From contig OZ020589.1 of NCBI GenBank assembly GCA_963971535.1, positions 70,898,843-70,962,842 on the forward strand: a stretch of 64,000 bases of DNA. Reading direction: 5' to 3'. The position numbers and the translations under genes were made by a program. This DNA is from Notolepis coatsorum. Its lineage: Eukaryota; Chordata; Actinopteri; Aulopiformes; Paralepididae. Of this stretch, positions 1 through 12,780 are shown piece after piece (the first letter of the stretch is position 1; every line of letters begins with the position of its first letter). Below the pieces are notes generated by a model. The model did not search any database. It was not told the DNA's origin and worked only from the letters and a program-made list of their open reading frames with translations.

Positions 1-64
1 GACGGGTAGCGTCACATAATGTTGCTGTGTTCCTTTAAAAATGACCATTTAATTTAAAGCTACA

Positions 65-566
65 TTTTTTTTTTTTTTTTTTTTTTTTCTTTTTTCCCCT
101 CCATTTTCCTCCGATTTTCTCCCATCCCAATGTTAGTCGTATGCCAATTCCCAATCCCTTCCTGGTCGCTGCGCACTTACCCCCCACAGTCAGATCATCT
201 GGGAGAGTGGAGGCTATCACGTGCTTCCTCCGACACACGTCCAGCCAATCAACCGCTTCTTTTCACCTGGCAGCGCGGATCCTCCCTGAGAGGGCGTAGC
301 GTGTGGAAGGATCACACTATCCCACTCAGGTCCTATCCGCGCTTAGCAGGCGCCCCGACCGAACTGTAGGAGTCGCTGTTTACAAACGACCCGGACCCAC
401 CCCGCCAGCTTCTCCCACCCTCTAATACAGCCAATTGTATTAGTGTGAACGGCCAGCCAAGCTGGTGACAACCCCGGAGCTGTGAGCTGGATTCGAACAG
501 GCGAATCCAGCTCACAGCTTCGGGGTTGGTGACGAACGCAATCTCCTCTACGCCACCTAACCGCCC
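65..566 (-). mobile_element. tRNA-derived SINE, family 1, copy A
   Basis: The tRNA-like head lies at the high-coordinate end and the A-rich tail at the low end, so the element reads on the minus strand. It is flanked by the 10-bp duplication TAAAGCTACA (55-64 and 567-576). The body matches four other copies in this window (2463-2940, 3468-4518, 13269-13715, 63244-63721). Pol III A- and B-box-like motifs are visible in the better copies; here the B-box region is distorted by a local inverted duplication around 466-530. I do not know the family name. Confidence 0.85.
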
Positions 567-576
567 TAAAGCTACA

Positions 577-1640
577 ACTTTTGAGAAGAAAAAAATACCT
601 CTACAATAATAATACAGTGTGTCTGTGTGTGTGTGTCTGTGTGTCTGTGTTTAAAGAGAGATAGTAGCGGATTCGTGGGACAGAGGTTGTCACCTCTAAT
701 ATTTGGTAGATTATATGAGCAGGCTGTGCAAATGCGAGTGAACAATTTAAAATAAGTGCAATGCAGATCTACTTAAGCAAACAGAGACACTGCAGATAGA
801 CCATAACTTTAGTGTATTAAATACAATTTTCATTTAAGTTACATGTTGTGTATCATTTGTTATTATTATTAAATTGTGGTATTTTATCAGGTGTAAAAAA
901 AAGTATATATATCGTCCACCCTGCTATCTAAATATTGAAATCGGCATTGATCAGCCATTGAAAAACCCATATCGGTCGACCACTAAAAATGACCCTGTGC
1001 ACCTTTCCTAAGAATGTCTGTCTTGAAGAGGTCTGGAACATGTTGTGCATGTGTTCAGTGAGTGTGAAACACATTATGCTGAGGTTGCGCTCTACTGTAA
1101 CAAGTTTCAGCCTCGCAACTTTAGGTGTGGCTCGCTGTTCAGCTATTTATCCAGGCCGCGCCCTTAATGTGTGTGAAACCTCCTGGGATGTCAGACAACT
1201 CTCCGTGCAGGAAGAGGAATCCACCATTTCAGTCACCCAGAAAAATGAACCACATTGCTCCTGTCAGCCTAAAGGACTGATGTGCTCTTTTGAAGCTAGG
1301 CTACTTTGTCTCTCTCTCTCTCTCCACCCAGTAGTTGAATAACCTGGTGGAATATGACACCTCAGCTAAGTTCACTTTCAATAGCTTCATCTCATCATTG
1401 TTTACCTTGGGAGTGGGGCAGTGGGTGGACAAGAGGCTATTTTTCTGTTTGTAACACCACAAAGCCACATTCTCCATGATACTACTAACATGTCACCAGG
1501 AACTGCCAAAAGCAGCTATTATGTTTCAGGGCAGTGTTGCCAGATTTGAGCTAGCTAGCAACTGTATTGTGTGGAACAACACAAGGCTGTCCTGTAATTC
1601 CAGCCAAATACTTTTACTATAATTCAGAGAAGATGAGCTT
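577..1640. other. No gene seen; TG-rich run and one hAT end
   Basis: A TG/TC-rich run lies at 616-655. The sequence ATATCGGTCGACCACTA at about 970-986 looks like the terminus of a hAT element whose other end I could not find. The open frame at 989-1342 has no recognisable domain and is probably chance. Confidence 0.5.
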
Positions 1641-1651
1641 AGCTCTCTCTC

Positions 1652-1676
1652 TGTGTGTGTGTGGGTGTGGGTGTGG

Positions 1677-1710
<34 letters not shown>

Positions 1711-1711
1711 T
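1652..1711. repeat. Compound (TG)n/(TGTATG)n microsatellite
   Basis: Alternating TG, GGGTGT and GTATGT units. The open frames across it on both strands are products of the repeat. From 1712 to 2449 I see no gene or recognisable element. Confidence 0.9.
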
Positions 1712-2462
1712 AATGGGGATATGCCACTATTTGTGTCGCAATGATGTAATGTGTCTTGTGCTTCAGTTATACAACCCCAGAACAAATGGATATAATTGCA
1801 ATGCAACAGCAAAGCTGTTTCGTACACTTGACTTGTTGTGTATGTTGTTGAACTAGAAAATGGAATGAAAACTATATTCACAAAACTGACCTTCACTGAA
1901 TTCACTAACCTTAAAATGATTATTCACAGTATTGCTGAGCTATTGTCTTTATCCAATGACTGCAGAGAACGTCATGACTATTGGGTCTCATTCACCAATG
2001 GAGTGGACTTAAGACAAAAGATCAGACAGAAACATTTTTGACCTAGCTCCACTTAAGACATTTTCAGGCCGATTTTGGGATTCACGAATCTCCTGGATTC
2101 GCTAACTAAGCAGGATTTAGGAGCGCTGAAGAACAGTCGTAAGTCGGACAGATTGGTGTGCACCGTGTTCTTAAGGGCTTTATTTGGGAGGAATCATGGT
2201 GATTGAGTTCAAGTCGACTCTACAGACATCCTTGGAATTAAATAATCATAATAATAATAAATACGACAATATTTGTATGATAAAAAATTACGTTTTGCAT
2301 TTACAGTCATGCCTCAACGATGCATCGTGATAATCGAAAATAAATAATAGAACTACACAAACACTGCAAATGATGGTGAATAAATAACTAAATAAATCAG
2401 ATAAATATTGTTATTATTTATTGTTGGTTCTATATTATTGGACATTGCTTATTGTATACATT

Positions 2463-2940
2463 ATTATAATTATTTTTTATTACCTTTTTCCTCCTTATTT
2501 TTTTTCCCCGTTTTTCTCCCCTCCCAATGTTAGTCGTTATGCCAATTCCAAAGCTCCTTCCTGGTCGTTGCGCACTCTACCCCCTACCGTCAGTCTGGGA
2601 GGGCAGAGACTATCACATGCTTCCTCCGACACATGTGTACCCAGCCCACCACTTCTTTTCACCTGGCAGCGCGGACTCTCACTGAGAGAGTGTAACGTGT
2701 GGAAGTTTCACACTACCTCTCTTAGATCCTTCCCTCGCTGTGCAGGCGCCCTGACCGAACTGTAGGAGTCGCTGTCCACAACGACCCAGACCCACCCACC
2801 GGCTTCCCTCCCGCTGACTCTGCCAATCGAGCCAGTATGACGGCGGGCCAAGCCGGAAGCAACACTGACAGCTGGATTCGATACCAGTGTCTCTTGCGTT
2901 GGTGACGAGCGCCTTGTCCGCTGCGCCACCCAGTCGCCCC
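2463..2940 (-). mobile_element. tRNA-derived SINE, family 1, copy B
   Basis: Same family as copy A. It is bounded by a perfect 13-bp target duplication, TATTGTATACATT, at 2450-2462 and 2941-2953. The tRNA-like head is at the right end (GGGGCGACTGGGTGGCGCAG on the minus strand) and the T-rich stretch at the left is the complement of the A-rich tail. Confidence 0.9.
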
Positions 2941-3128
2941 TATTGTATACATTGTTGATAAACATTCCATTTCTCATCTTGCCCAGACAACAGACATGCT
3001 GTCCAAGTCCGACAGCGATTAATTGCAGGGATGTAGGATGAATAACAAGCATGAATTTGACTTGATTTTGTCACTATTAGATACAGTTTACAATTTCACT
3101 CAAGAACTAAACACATCACTTCAGTAAT

Positions 3129-3467
3129 ACTCAAACAAGTGAAGGAAAAGAAAATAACATTTAAAACATGGCAGAGGACGAGGAGAGAAGAGGACAAGAG
3201 AATATACAACGATAAAAGAAATAAAGTAAGGAGAGAAATAAAAACAGCAAAGAGGATGAAGTGGGAGAACTGGAGTAGAGATCTAAGCAGTAGTGAGAAG
3301 CAAAAGGAAATGTTCAAGATCGCAAACCAAATGAAGAAAGAAGGAAATGACAAATGGAGCAAAGTATGTAAAAGATGAAAGAGGAGTGATCAAGGTGCAG
3401 GAAGAAGAAATAATGGAAAGGTGGAGAACATATTTTGAAAAACTATTAAATGAAGAAAATGATAGAA
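3129..3467 (+). pseudogene. RTE-like LINE, linker segment
   Basis: Two overlapping frames give a lysine/arginine-rich helical stretch (frame from 3139, with a WQRTRREEDKR-like motif) and then a segment with KVQEEEIMERWRTYFEKLL (frame from 3347). This is the usual linker between endonuclease and reverse transcriptase in this type of LINE, here with one frameshift near 3360. It stops at a SINE whose insertion point falls just after an acidic NEEND motif. Confidence 0.7.
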
Positions 3468-3711
3468 GGTGGCTGGGTGGCGCAGTGGGCAAGGCGCTCG
3501 CCACTAACGCAGGAGATGCTGGTATTGAGCCCAGCTCTCGGCGTTGCTACCGGCTTGGCCGGCCGTCATACTAACACAATTGGCAGTGTTAGAGGGTGGG
3601 AAAGCCGGTGGGTGGGGATTGGATGTTGTGGACAGCGACTCCTACAGGTCGGTTTGGTGACGCCGGTGCGGCGGAAACAGGACATATCGGGGGCAGCGTG
3701 AGCCTCCCACG

Positions 3712-4261
<550 letters not shown>

Positions 4262-4518
4262 CTCCCACGCGTTACTCCTCGCCACTGAGAGTTCGAGCTG
4301 CTGCGGTGAAAAGATGCGACAGGCTGCCTCCTCGTGTACCAGAGGGGACACGTGATGCATCATGCAAGGCTTCTATCCTCACTACAGCTGACCAGTGGGA
4401 GGCATAGTCTAGCAACGTTCAAGACAGGGGAGGGAAGAATTGGAAATCCGAAATTGGGATGGGAAAAAAATTTAAAATGAGGAGAAAAAGTGGATACATT
4501 TTTTTTGGGGAAATTATC

Positions 4519-4738
4519 ATGATATAGAAATGGTAGAAAAAGTGGGAAAACATCACAGTGGCGGAAGTGGAGAAAGCATTAAAAGGGATGAACGGAAGAG
4601 CGCCAGGTCCAACAGGAGTAACAAGCGATATGATGAAGGCAGCGGGTATCACAGAAGAGATGGTGAGAGTGTTTGGAAACATCTTTGATGAAGGAGAGAT
4701 CCCGGAGGAATGGAAAAAGACCACGACAATAACAATTA
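4519..4738 (+). pseudogene. RTE-like LINE, start of RT domain
   Basis: The frame 4558-4738 reads VEKALKGMNGRAPGPTGVT, then a stretch ending IPEEWKK. These are the conserved opening motifs of LINE reverse transcriptases (kalkn-gkapGpDgi and ipeeWk), with the usual GpD changed to GPT. It is cut at 4738 by a LINE 3' end in the opposite orientation and continues at 5472. Confidence 0.75.
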
Positions 4739-5471
4739 TCTTTTTTTAAGAATCAAGAGGTTTATTTGTCACATACATACCAGGGCATACAGTGAAATGC
4801 GGGTGGTCATGCCCACATTGATTGTGCAAAATACAATAATAAAATAGGCATAGAAAAAATAAAATAGGTAAGACACAAGATATGCATGGTAAAAAAAAGA
4901 CATGCTAAGTTCCTGAGAAACTGGTTCCTATATACACTACTATACAAGTTACAATTTTAACTCTTTAACTCCTTAAAGTATCTAAACTATGCTATACAGT
5001 ACCTCCTTCCTTTAAAGTGACTTTCTATTTTTTTTAAAGTGACATTTTGTTTAACCCATTGAAACCGGGAAACACATTTGTGTGTATATGCAGGCTATAT
5101 AATGCATTATTAGCAGGCGTTTTAGATCTAAATGGTTAAAGTGATTGTTTTAGCTGTTGCCGCATGAGTGTTGTGTGTGTGTATGTGTGTGTGTGTGTAT
5201 GTCTGTGTGTGCTCATGTGTACTTGTGAGTGGAGAGTTCAGTGTTCTGATGGCCTGGGGGAAGAAGCTGAGCAGGAGTCTCTCTGTTCTTGCAGCGTGTG
5301 ACCGTAGGCGTCTGCCTGACCGCAGCAGCTTGAACAGGCTGTTGTTGGGGTGGTGGGGGTCTTTCATAATTCTGCAGGCTCTGGATTTGCACCTCCTGTT
5401 ATACAAGTCCTGCAGGGGTGGTAGTGCAATACCCATAGTACGCTCTGCTGAGCGCACCACTCTCAATTTAT
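4739..5471 (-). mobile_element. 5'-truncated Rex1-like LINE, 3' end
   Basis: On the minus strand, 5128-5490 carries the C-terminal region typical of Rex1-type RT proteins: VRSAERTMGIALPPLQDLYN, an MKDPHHPNNSLF motif, an LLRSGRRLRS motif and SFFPQAIRTLN. The 3' untranslated part runs down to about 4741 and ends AATAAACCTCTTGATTC. It is inserted in the RT frame of the RTE-like LINE. A (TG)-rich stretch lies at 5165-5225. Confidence 0.75.
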
Positions 5472-6203
5472 AAAGGGAAAGGAGATGCACTTGAGTGCGG
5501 AAAGTACAGAGGAGTTAGACTGCTGGAACATGGAATGAAGGTTTTTGAGAGGGTGTTAGAGGAAAGGCTGAGGAGATTGATAAGTGTGGACAGGAGACAG
5601 TGCAGATTCTGCCCAGGAAGATCAAAGGCCGATGCAATTTTTGTATTGAAGCAGATGCAGGAAAAGTATAGAGAGAAGACAAATTTATTATATCACGTTT
5701 TTGTAGACCTGGAAAAGGCATTTGACAAAATGTATGTGGGAGCCACTTCGAGAGTCAAGACAGTAGCTGGAACATCGGAGGACTTTGGCATTGGAGTAGG
5801 TGTGCACCAGGGTTCGGCTCTTAGCCCACTGCTCTTCATTACTGGAGGAATGGAGGAAGCAACAAGAGATTCACGAGGAGAAGGACTGTGGGAGCTGCTT
5901 TATGCTGATGATCTAGTGCTGACGGCAGATTCGGAGGAGGAAGTGAAGAGAATGTTTGTTGAGTGGAGGGATGGAATGAAGAAGAGGGGAATGAAGATAA
6001 ATATCGACCAGACAAAGGTGATGATAACAGGGAGTGAAGGAGAGAGAATTCAGTCAGGAAGATACCCATGTGGAGTCTGTGGAAGAGGAGTGGGAGTAAA
6101 CTGTGCGGTGTAGAGAATGTGACAAAAGAAGAGGAGGAGGTGGTTGGAGATGGTGGTCTAGTGGTGGGAGGGGAGGTGCTGGAGGAGGTGAAGCAGTTTC
6201 GTT
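5472..6203 (+). pseudogene. RTE-like LINE, reverse transcriptase core
   Basis: The open frame from 5535 holds RT motifs: a VFVDLEKAFDK motif (catalytic Asp region), VHQGSALSPLLF and LYADDLVLT (the YADD catalytic box), followed by KVMITGSEGE and a cysteine-rich CGVCGRG motif. A segment between LEKAFDK and MYVGATSRVKT appears deleted relative to the family. The frame is lost after about 6113. A Rex1-like element inserted at about 6203 separates it from its C-terminal part. Confidence 0.8.
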
Positions 6204-6699
6204 ATCTGTTTCAAGTTTCTTTAATAGTTGTCATACAGAAGTACAGAATACTTTCATACAAAATGCTTCTTACTGTTACGCTCCAGAGACTGTGCTAGAC
6301 AAGATAGTATCAAATAACATAGTATAGCATGTAATTTAGAAGAAGAAAATGAGGTCACAGTGTTCGGTATAGACATATGTACAATGTTCTGAGTTACCAT
6401 ATAGTATACAATACTATGCAGTGTACTAATGTACAGTACTATATAGTGCAAAGCAGAAATGGGATGAGGTACAATTTAGGTACAATTTACAGTAAGGTGT
6501 ACGAGTTGTAGTGCAATCCTTCATCAATAAATATAAAGTGTGGGGAGTGGGTGCTACAGTGTGTTTGTTTAAAGTGGGTGTGTGCTATAAAGTGTGTGGA
6601 GTGGGTGCTACAGTGTGTTTGTTTAAAGTGAGTGTGTGCGTGTGGATGTGTGTGCTATGTGCGTTTGGTGGTTGTTGTTGTGTAGTGTTCATTGTTCGT

Positions 6700-8067
6700 T
6701 TAGCAGCCTGATGGCCTGGGGATAGAAGCTTCTTCTGAGTCTTTCTGTGCTCGCCTTGAGACTCCGGTATCGCTTGCCTGACCGCAGCAGTTCAAAGAGG
6801 CAGTTGTTCGGGTGACTGGAGTCTTTAATGATTCTCTTAGCCTTGCCCTTGCAACGCTTGTTGTAAATGTTCTGGAGGGTGGGGAGCCCCCCTCCAATTG
6901 TGTCACTCTTTGTAGTCTGCTTCGGTCTTGTGCAGTGCTATTCCCAAACCAGGAGGTGATGTTGCCGGTCAAGATGCTCTCTATTGTACATGAGTAGAAG
7001 TTCTTAAGGATCTTCTGACTGACTTGGAACTTCCTTAGGCGCCTGAGGAAGTAGAGGCGTTGTCGTGCCTTCTTCACAACACTGTCAATGTGTGTGGTCC
7101 ATGTCAAGTCCTCGGATATGTAGGCTCCGAGGTACTTAAAGCTGTTGACTCTCTCAACCGGTGCCCCGTCGATGCTGAGGGGGCTGTAGTCCTTGACCCC
7201 CGACCTCCTGAAGTCCACAATCATCTCCTTTGTTTTGCTGACGTTCAGGGAGAGGCTGTTTTCCTGGCACCATCCCGCCAGGACCTTGACCTCTTCCAGG
7301 TAGGCCCTCTCGTCGTTGGCAGAGATCAGGCCCACCACCACTGTGTCGTCAGCAAATTTGATGATTGTATTGCTACTCCGCTGAGCCACACAGTCGTGTG
7401 TGTACAGGGAGTAGAGGAGGGGACTCAGAACACAGCCCTGGGGGGCCCCTATGTTGAGGGTGATGGATGAGGAGGTGCAGTTGCCTGCTCTCACCACCTG
7501 GGGTCTGCCAGTCAGGAAGTCCAAGACCCACTGGCAGAGGTCATAGTTCAAGCCCAGGTCCCTGAGCTTGGCTATGAGTATGGAGGGGACTATGGTATTG
7601 AATGCCGAGCTGTAGTCGATGAATAGCATTCTCACATAGTTCCCCTGCCTCTTGTCCAGGTGTGATGCTGCTGTGTGCAGCACATGGGCTATGGCGTCCT
7701 CCGTGGACCTGTTGGGGCGGTATGCAAATTGCAGGGGGTCCATGTTGATGGGGAGGGAGGAGCAGATGTAGCCCTTTACTAGCTTCTCAAAGCACTTCAT
7801 GGCTATGGAGGTGAGAGCTACAGGGCGGTAGTCGTTGAGGCAAGCAGGCTTGGATTTTTTGGGTACAGGGATAATAGTGGACTTCTTCAGGCAGGTGGGG
7901 ATGACAGCCTGTTCTAAGGACAGGTTAAATATGTCAGTGAATACTGGGGCCAGTTGGTCGGCACAGACTTTTAGGACGTGGCCGGGGATGCCGTCCGGAC
8001 CTGCTGCCTTCCTGATATTCACTTTTTTAAAGGTCCGCCTCACCTCATGCTCTGTTACCCTGAACAC
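6700..8067 (-). pseudogene. Reverse transcriptase of Rex1-like LINE copy 1
   Basis: A 455-codon frame with RT motifs: AAGPDGIPG near residue 22, [11 protein letters not shown] near 150, [20 protein letters not shown] near 208, [11 protein letters not shown] (FADD, residues 238-241) and SFKYLGAYI. Compared with copy 2, a 16-bp stretch is missing near 6898, just after the LQRVT motif. The frame shifts there and the conserved C-terminus (the [13 protein letters not shown] region) is read out of frame. The 5' start is unlikely to be genuine, since the same frame runs back into a poly-G tract. It would copy LINE RNA if intact; here it is a broken copy. Confidence 0.85.
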
Positions 8068-8465
8068 TGCGCCTCCATCAGCAGCCGACCCCCCCCCCCC
8101 CCCCCCATTGCCGTGGCTTGTGAGCTGGTGTTGTTATTACCAGCATCAAACCTCGCATAGAAGGTATTGAGGTCATTTGCTAAGGAGATGTCACTGTTCA
8201 GTTTGAGGGAGGCGCCTTTGTAGTCTGTCATCGTTTTGAGCCCCTGCCACATAGCTCTAGAGTCAGCTTGTTCAAACTGGAGTTCAATTTTATCCCTGTA
8301 GCGCCGTTTGGCCTCTGACACTGTCCTCCTTACGTTGTATCGCGCCACCTTGTGGTCATTCATGTTGCCTGCCACTAGGCCGTCGTTGTATGCTTTGGTG
8401 CGCTCTCTCAGAGCTTCACGGACGGATTTGTCTACCCAGGGTTTTTGATTTGGGTAAACTCTCAT
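8055..8465 (-). pseudogene. Linker frame upstream of RT, Rex1-like copy 1
   Basis: It reads NQKPWVDKSVREALRERTKA and continues into a basic helical linker that normally joins endonuclease to RT. It ends in a glycine run encoded by an 18-base G tract (C tract 8089-8106 on +). The RT frame lies in -1 relation across this tract. The same arrangement occurs in copy 2, whose tract is 15 bases. Confidence 0.75.
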
Positions 8466-8482
8466 TTTGGTAGTGGGTGATG

Positions 8483-9072
8483 GGAGATGTGATGGACTGT
8501 GAGGCGGGAGTAGAAAGGACGTTGAGGGCGAGAGTGGCGGCGGCGTGGAGAAAGTGGCGGGAAATTAGTAGGCTACTGGTGAATCGAAACATAGAGGTAA
8601 AGATCAGAGGAGGGATATGAGCATGTGTGAGATCAGTTCTCCTGTATGGTTCAGAAACGTGGGCAATGACAAAAAGGGTGAGGGTGGTGTTAAGGAGCTG
8701 CGATCGGAAGATGTTGAGGTACAGTATGTGGCGGGAGTCAGATGGCAGGAAGGGAGGACCAGTGCGTAGGTGGATGAGATCTGTGGTGTCAGGGAAATTG
8801 ATTTCAAGGTGAGATATGGACGTCTCAGATGGTTTGGACATGTGAGAAGATCGGAGGAGGGGGGGATGTTGAGAGGGGTGGAGGAGATGATTGTGGATGG
8901 GCAGAGGCCGAGAGGGAGACCGAAGCAGACGTGGAGGGGATGTGTGGAAAATGATATGAGGGATCTGGAGATACATGAAGACATAGCACAAAACCGTGCC
9001 CAGTGGCGTGGAGTCATCGCCCCGTCCAACCTCACTGTAGTGGGAAAAAAAAGACGTAAAACGAAGATGATG
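8483..9072 (+). pseudogene. RTE-like LINE, C-terminal segment
   Basis: Two frames (8627-8812 and 8770-9147) carry RSVLLYGSETWAMTKR, a CDRKMLRY motif, GRLRWFGHVRR and RPRGRPKQTWRGCV, then QWRGVIAPSNL. These are the characteristic C-terminal motifs of this LINE type. Frameshifts and a stop are present. The 3' tail is probably the AAAACGAAGATGATGAAG stretch near 9057-9075. Confidence 0.75.
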
Positions 9073-9195
9073 AAGGGTGTCAGAGAATATGCGTGGCACC
9101 GCTGGTGTACTGTACGCAGCGCATTGTCATCATACAGCACACTATAGCTATAGTGGAATATACTGTATTAATTAAGCATTACATCACACGCAGGA

Positions 9196-9272
9196 GTGGT
9201 TTGTGAACAATAAACCATGCCTAGGGGTGGTCGTTAGACCCCCCTAGGCATGGTTTATTGTTCACAAATCAC
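9196..9272. repeat. Near-perfect hairpin, 32-bp arms
   Basis: The arms 9196-9227 and 9241-9272 are reverse complements at 31 of 32 positions. The 13-base loop contains GGTC...GACC, which can extend the stem. The sequence includes AACAATAAACCATGCC in both arms. It could be a tiny foldback element or a structured transcript; nothing else marks it. Confidence 0.85.
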
Positions 9273-9412
9273 GACTGCAAGTGGTGTAAAGCTTTTATAC
9301 AACTGCCAGATTCATCCAACCTTATTTCTATACAATAAACACACATTAATCGAAGATTTATTGAAAAAACCATCCGCCAGAAAAAGTAGTTCCCACAACT
9401 ACAAAAAAGACA

Positions 9413-9569
9413 AGTTGCCTCCATGTGGAAGCAGCTTGAAGTGCATCCAACCAAACTAACACATCCAACTGTGTATTATTGGAATGATTGAGAGAAGTTG
9501 CCTCATGTGGAAGCAGCTTGAAGTGCATCCAACCAACTAACACATTCAACTGTGTATTATTGGAATGAT
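9413..9569. repeat. Two-copy tandem duplication, about 75 bp
   Basis: GTGGAAGCAGCTTGAAGTGC and the following CAACTGTGTATTATTGGAAT occur twice in the same order with few differences. It directly adjoins a LINE 3'-end fragment. Confidence 0.85.
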
Positions 9570-9660
9570 TGATTGAACATTTTATTACCAGATGCAGAAT
9601 GGGTACAATACAGTACGGCTCAATACACACAATTGTTAAGGGAATGCAGACCTACTTTCC
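9570..9660 (-). mobile_element. Dispersed 3'-end fragment, same as 62605-62712
   Basis: GCAGAATGGGTACAATACAG and CTCAATACACACAATTGTTA also occur at 62605-62712. On the minus strand it ends AATAAAATGTTCAATCAATC, which resembles a LINE 3' end with a polyadenylation signal and a TCAA tail. The parent family is unknown to me. Confidence 0.55.
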
Positions 9661-9931
9661 ATAGAACTTCATTCTTAGATGCTATAAAGTTTTCTTTGCC
9701 CTATACGAAAAAAACGTTTTCTTCGCCCTATTCTTTTATTTATTTTTTTAAACCTACTGTAGAGGGCCTAAACTTAACCAGTTGGAAACCAAGCGTACAG
9801 TAATAAAATTAGCAATCAATCAATCAATCAACTCAATAGGCCATGCTCACTTAGAACAGCGCAGCACCCAGCTCTCTCAGTCTGACTATCCCCCGCGTTG
9901 CAGGCAGAGTGTGTGTGTGTGTGTGTGTGCG

Positions 9932-9975
<44 letters not shown>

Positions 9976-11153
9976 TGTGTGTGTGTGTGTGGGGGGGTGT
10001 GTGGCGGTGGGTGGAGACTAGAGCGAGCGCTGACAGTCGAAAGGAAAAAAAAATTGAAAAAAATTGTAAATTAATCAATCAATCAATCCGCGATTTTTCT
10101 TTTGTTACAGAATGATTCAAGACCCATCAATTACATCATCCAACATTGTTTAAACGACTAAGACATTCGCTGTGACAGAATCGCTTGATATTTAGTCGTT
10201 TAGTCCCTATCAACATATCCATTTGTAAAGATTATTGTCCACCTTCTTGTGATCCGGCGGAGTGATGTGATGTGGGACGGTTGTGGGCGGGTCCTGGGCC
10301 AGCAGCGTGGAATTGTTGCCAATAAAGACGTGTAAAATGACTGTTTCAGCCAATCAGAATCGAGAAATTTGCATGCCGTTGTATAATATTCCATATGTAT
10401 ACCGCCTTGTTTCGCGTTCCTGGCCACCTGCCTCAGCACACACATGCGCGCGCATGCACGCTTACTATACGTGCGAATCTTAAGACAATGTTGGTGAATG
10501 TGGTCCATTGTCCTGTATACCGGTACAAATAATCTTTCAACATAGCAAACATAGCATGAAAAGACCAAAACCAACAATGCATTTCTTACAAATCTGGTCT
10601 CCAGCCAACACCATATTATAGCTCATATCCAGAAGTAAAACCTATTCATCACTGCAACTGAACGTGAGCGCCACATACTTTCCTTAATTACTGTATGAGT
10701 TGACAGCGATCACCTTGAGTCTGGCTCTGGCTGAACCGGAACTACTTCTGAGGCCATCACTGTCACTTCATACAGTATATAAATAAGTTAATTAATTTAA
10801 CGTGCAGGCTTGTTTATTCACTATGTTCATGGAAGCGACGATGAATACAGCCACAAAGGTATGGTTTCCTTATGCAGAAAAGATGATTTGTTTACTTTTC
10901 TGATAATTGATAACTACATCAACTAAAAAAATTTCAGACAAGCTTCATCTTTGGTTATTCTGCACCCAATTCAACATTATAGCTGCATTTCCTTTCAAAC
11001 TAATGTGGTCGTGCATGTCCAGATTTGGTACAAATCTTTGCTCTACATAGTGAACCCCCACAGATATATCTGTAAACACTCTGCTATTCTCCACATAAAA
11101 AAGATCTCTGCTTTCGCCCCCCTTAGCATCAAAGCATAATTATTGATGTTTGA
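9661..11153. other. No gene seen; TG/CG microsatellite at 9909-9991
   Basis: A (TG)n/(CGTG)n array spans 9909-9991, with TCAATCAA runs at about 9812-9830 and 10070-10088 on either side of it. The rest to 11153 shows no coding signature; the open frames are short and without domains. Confidence 0.6.
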
Positions 11154-11554
<401 letters not shown>

Positions 11555-11698
11555 TCTCCTTAGGAGTGTATTCCCATGAGGGAAATGTGCCTTGAGCCCA
11601 ATGTCCTTGATGTTGAGAATCATAGGATGTAGCACAGTCAAAGGGAAAGATAAGATAAAGTAGGCTTTAGACTTTGCTGTATGGTGTTGTAACCCCTG

Positions 11699-11700
<2 letters not shown>

Positions 11701-11742
<42 letters not shown>
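11701..11742. repeat. (CT)n microsatellite
   Basis: An uninterrupted CT run of about 42 bp next to a short TG run. Confidence 0.95.
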
Positions 11743-11751
<9 letters not shown>

Positions 11752-11803
11752 CTTGAACTTGACATCACTTGTGTTGTGTCCCTTATTCATTTTAGATGGT
11801 TAA

Positions 11804-12692
11804 CACTGGCGCTGTTTACTGTTGAAAGGCCAGCGCTTTAAAGTATAGGAATACGTGGCGGTGTTTGCAGGGCTAAAACTATATTATATATTATTGCTAT
11901 GGATATAATAATATTGCCCATTTAACATCACCTATCTATCCTTCAATATGAGAAGAGAAAAAAAGTATTTCATCCATACATTCCCGTTTTATACCGTGGT
12001 GAATATGACTATAGTTTTAGAATAATCCTGTCTAATCCCAGAAAACGACGCTATGCAGCAATGTGCAATTCACTAAAAACTGTCATTTCTCGCTACTATT
12101 TCGAAATCACATCTATATTATCGGTATTATGTTTCATCATGAATGCATGAAAGGGGGGGGGGGGGGTAGTTTTTTTATGCTTTGATCGTCACCAACGGAA
12201 TATGTTACACAGTACATTACACACATACACTCCGATCGCAATGAAGGAATTATTGGATCAACGCAAGATTTATTCCATATAGCCCTTACCTTGACTAGGA
12301 TGTACCCCAAAAACAATATTCCAATTATCTGATCGCCATTCCAAGTATTGATGTCGCCATCATAATCCACCAAAGAACATGAATCGGGAGTGTTTGATTC
12401 ATATCAATCCATGCGCTATAACTGCTCGCCATGCCCGACTAGGAAAAGTCCGCCCGGACCTATATAATCGACACACACCCAAATACATAGAGTTTCAAAG
12501 GATGTGGAATACCGGCCGCAACCCACCAGGCGGCGGTATTGAACTTTTGCGATCTCAGACCCATTCCCAATGATAACACCAGGCTCCCTGGATGGATAAT
12601 GAATGGAAATAGCGAATAAAAGAAATAACGACCAAAACCCGACTATACTCGGGTCTGACGCTGAACGTTCGGCGAGTCTGGCGCGGAAAGTG
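11804..12692. mobile_element. TTAA-flanked MITE (piggyBac-type), copy 1
   Basis: It is bounded by TTAA at 11800-11803 and 12693-12696, with outer bases CACT/AGTG inverted. The interior shares blocks with 46212-47827, 54950-55618 and 60209-61756, for example TGATCGCCATTCCAA and a block ending GACTATACTCGGGTCTGACG. A G run lies at 12152-12166. No transposase is visible. The assignment rests on the TTAA flanks and family comparison; the inverted repeats are weak. Confidence 0.6.
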
Positions 12693-12780
12693 TTAAAGTG
12701 ATGCAATAATGGAGCAATCTCTTTCTGTTATCATTATAATCTTATATATTTATGTACAGTATGTATCTATTTTTGATCCA

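Larger units (their letters stand above)
6203..8482 (-). mobile_element. Rex1/CR1-like LINE, copy 1 (5'-truncated)
   Basis: It reads on the minus strand from about 8482 (5') to 6203 (3' end). It is nearly identical to copy 2 at 38966-41385, differing at scattered bases and by a few indels. It holds a linker frame and an RT frame but no endonuclease. Homology between the copies stops at about 8479, where copy 2 continues, so copy 1 is the shorter truncation. It is inserted in the RTE-like LINE. Confidence 0.85.

Noticed and set aside
989..1342. 117-codon frame as a possible gene
   Set aside because: No domain, no splice or promoter context, and a CT-run-encoded tail.
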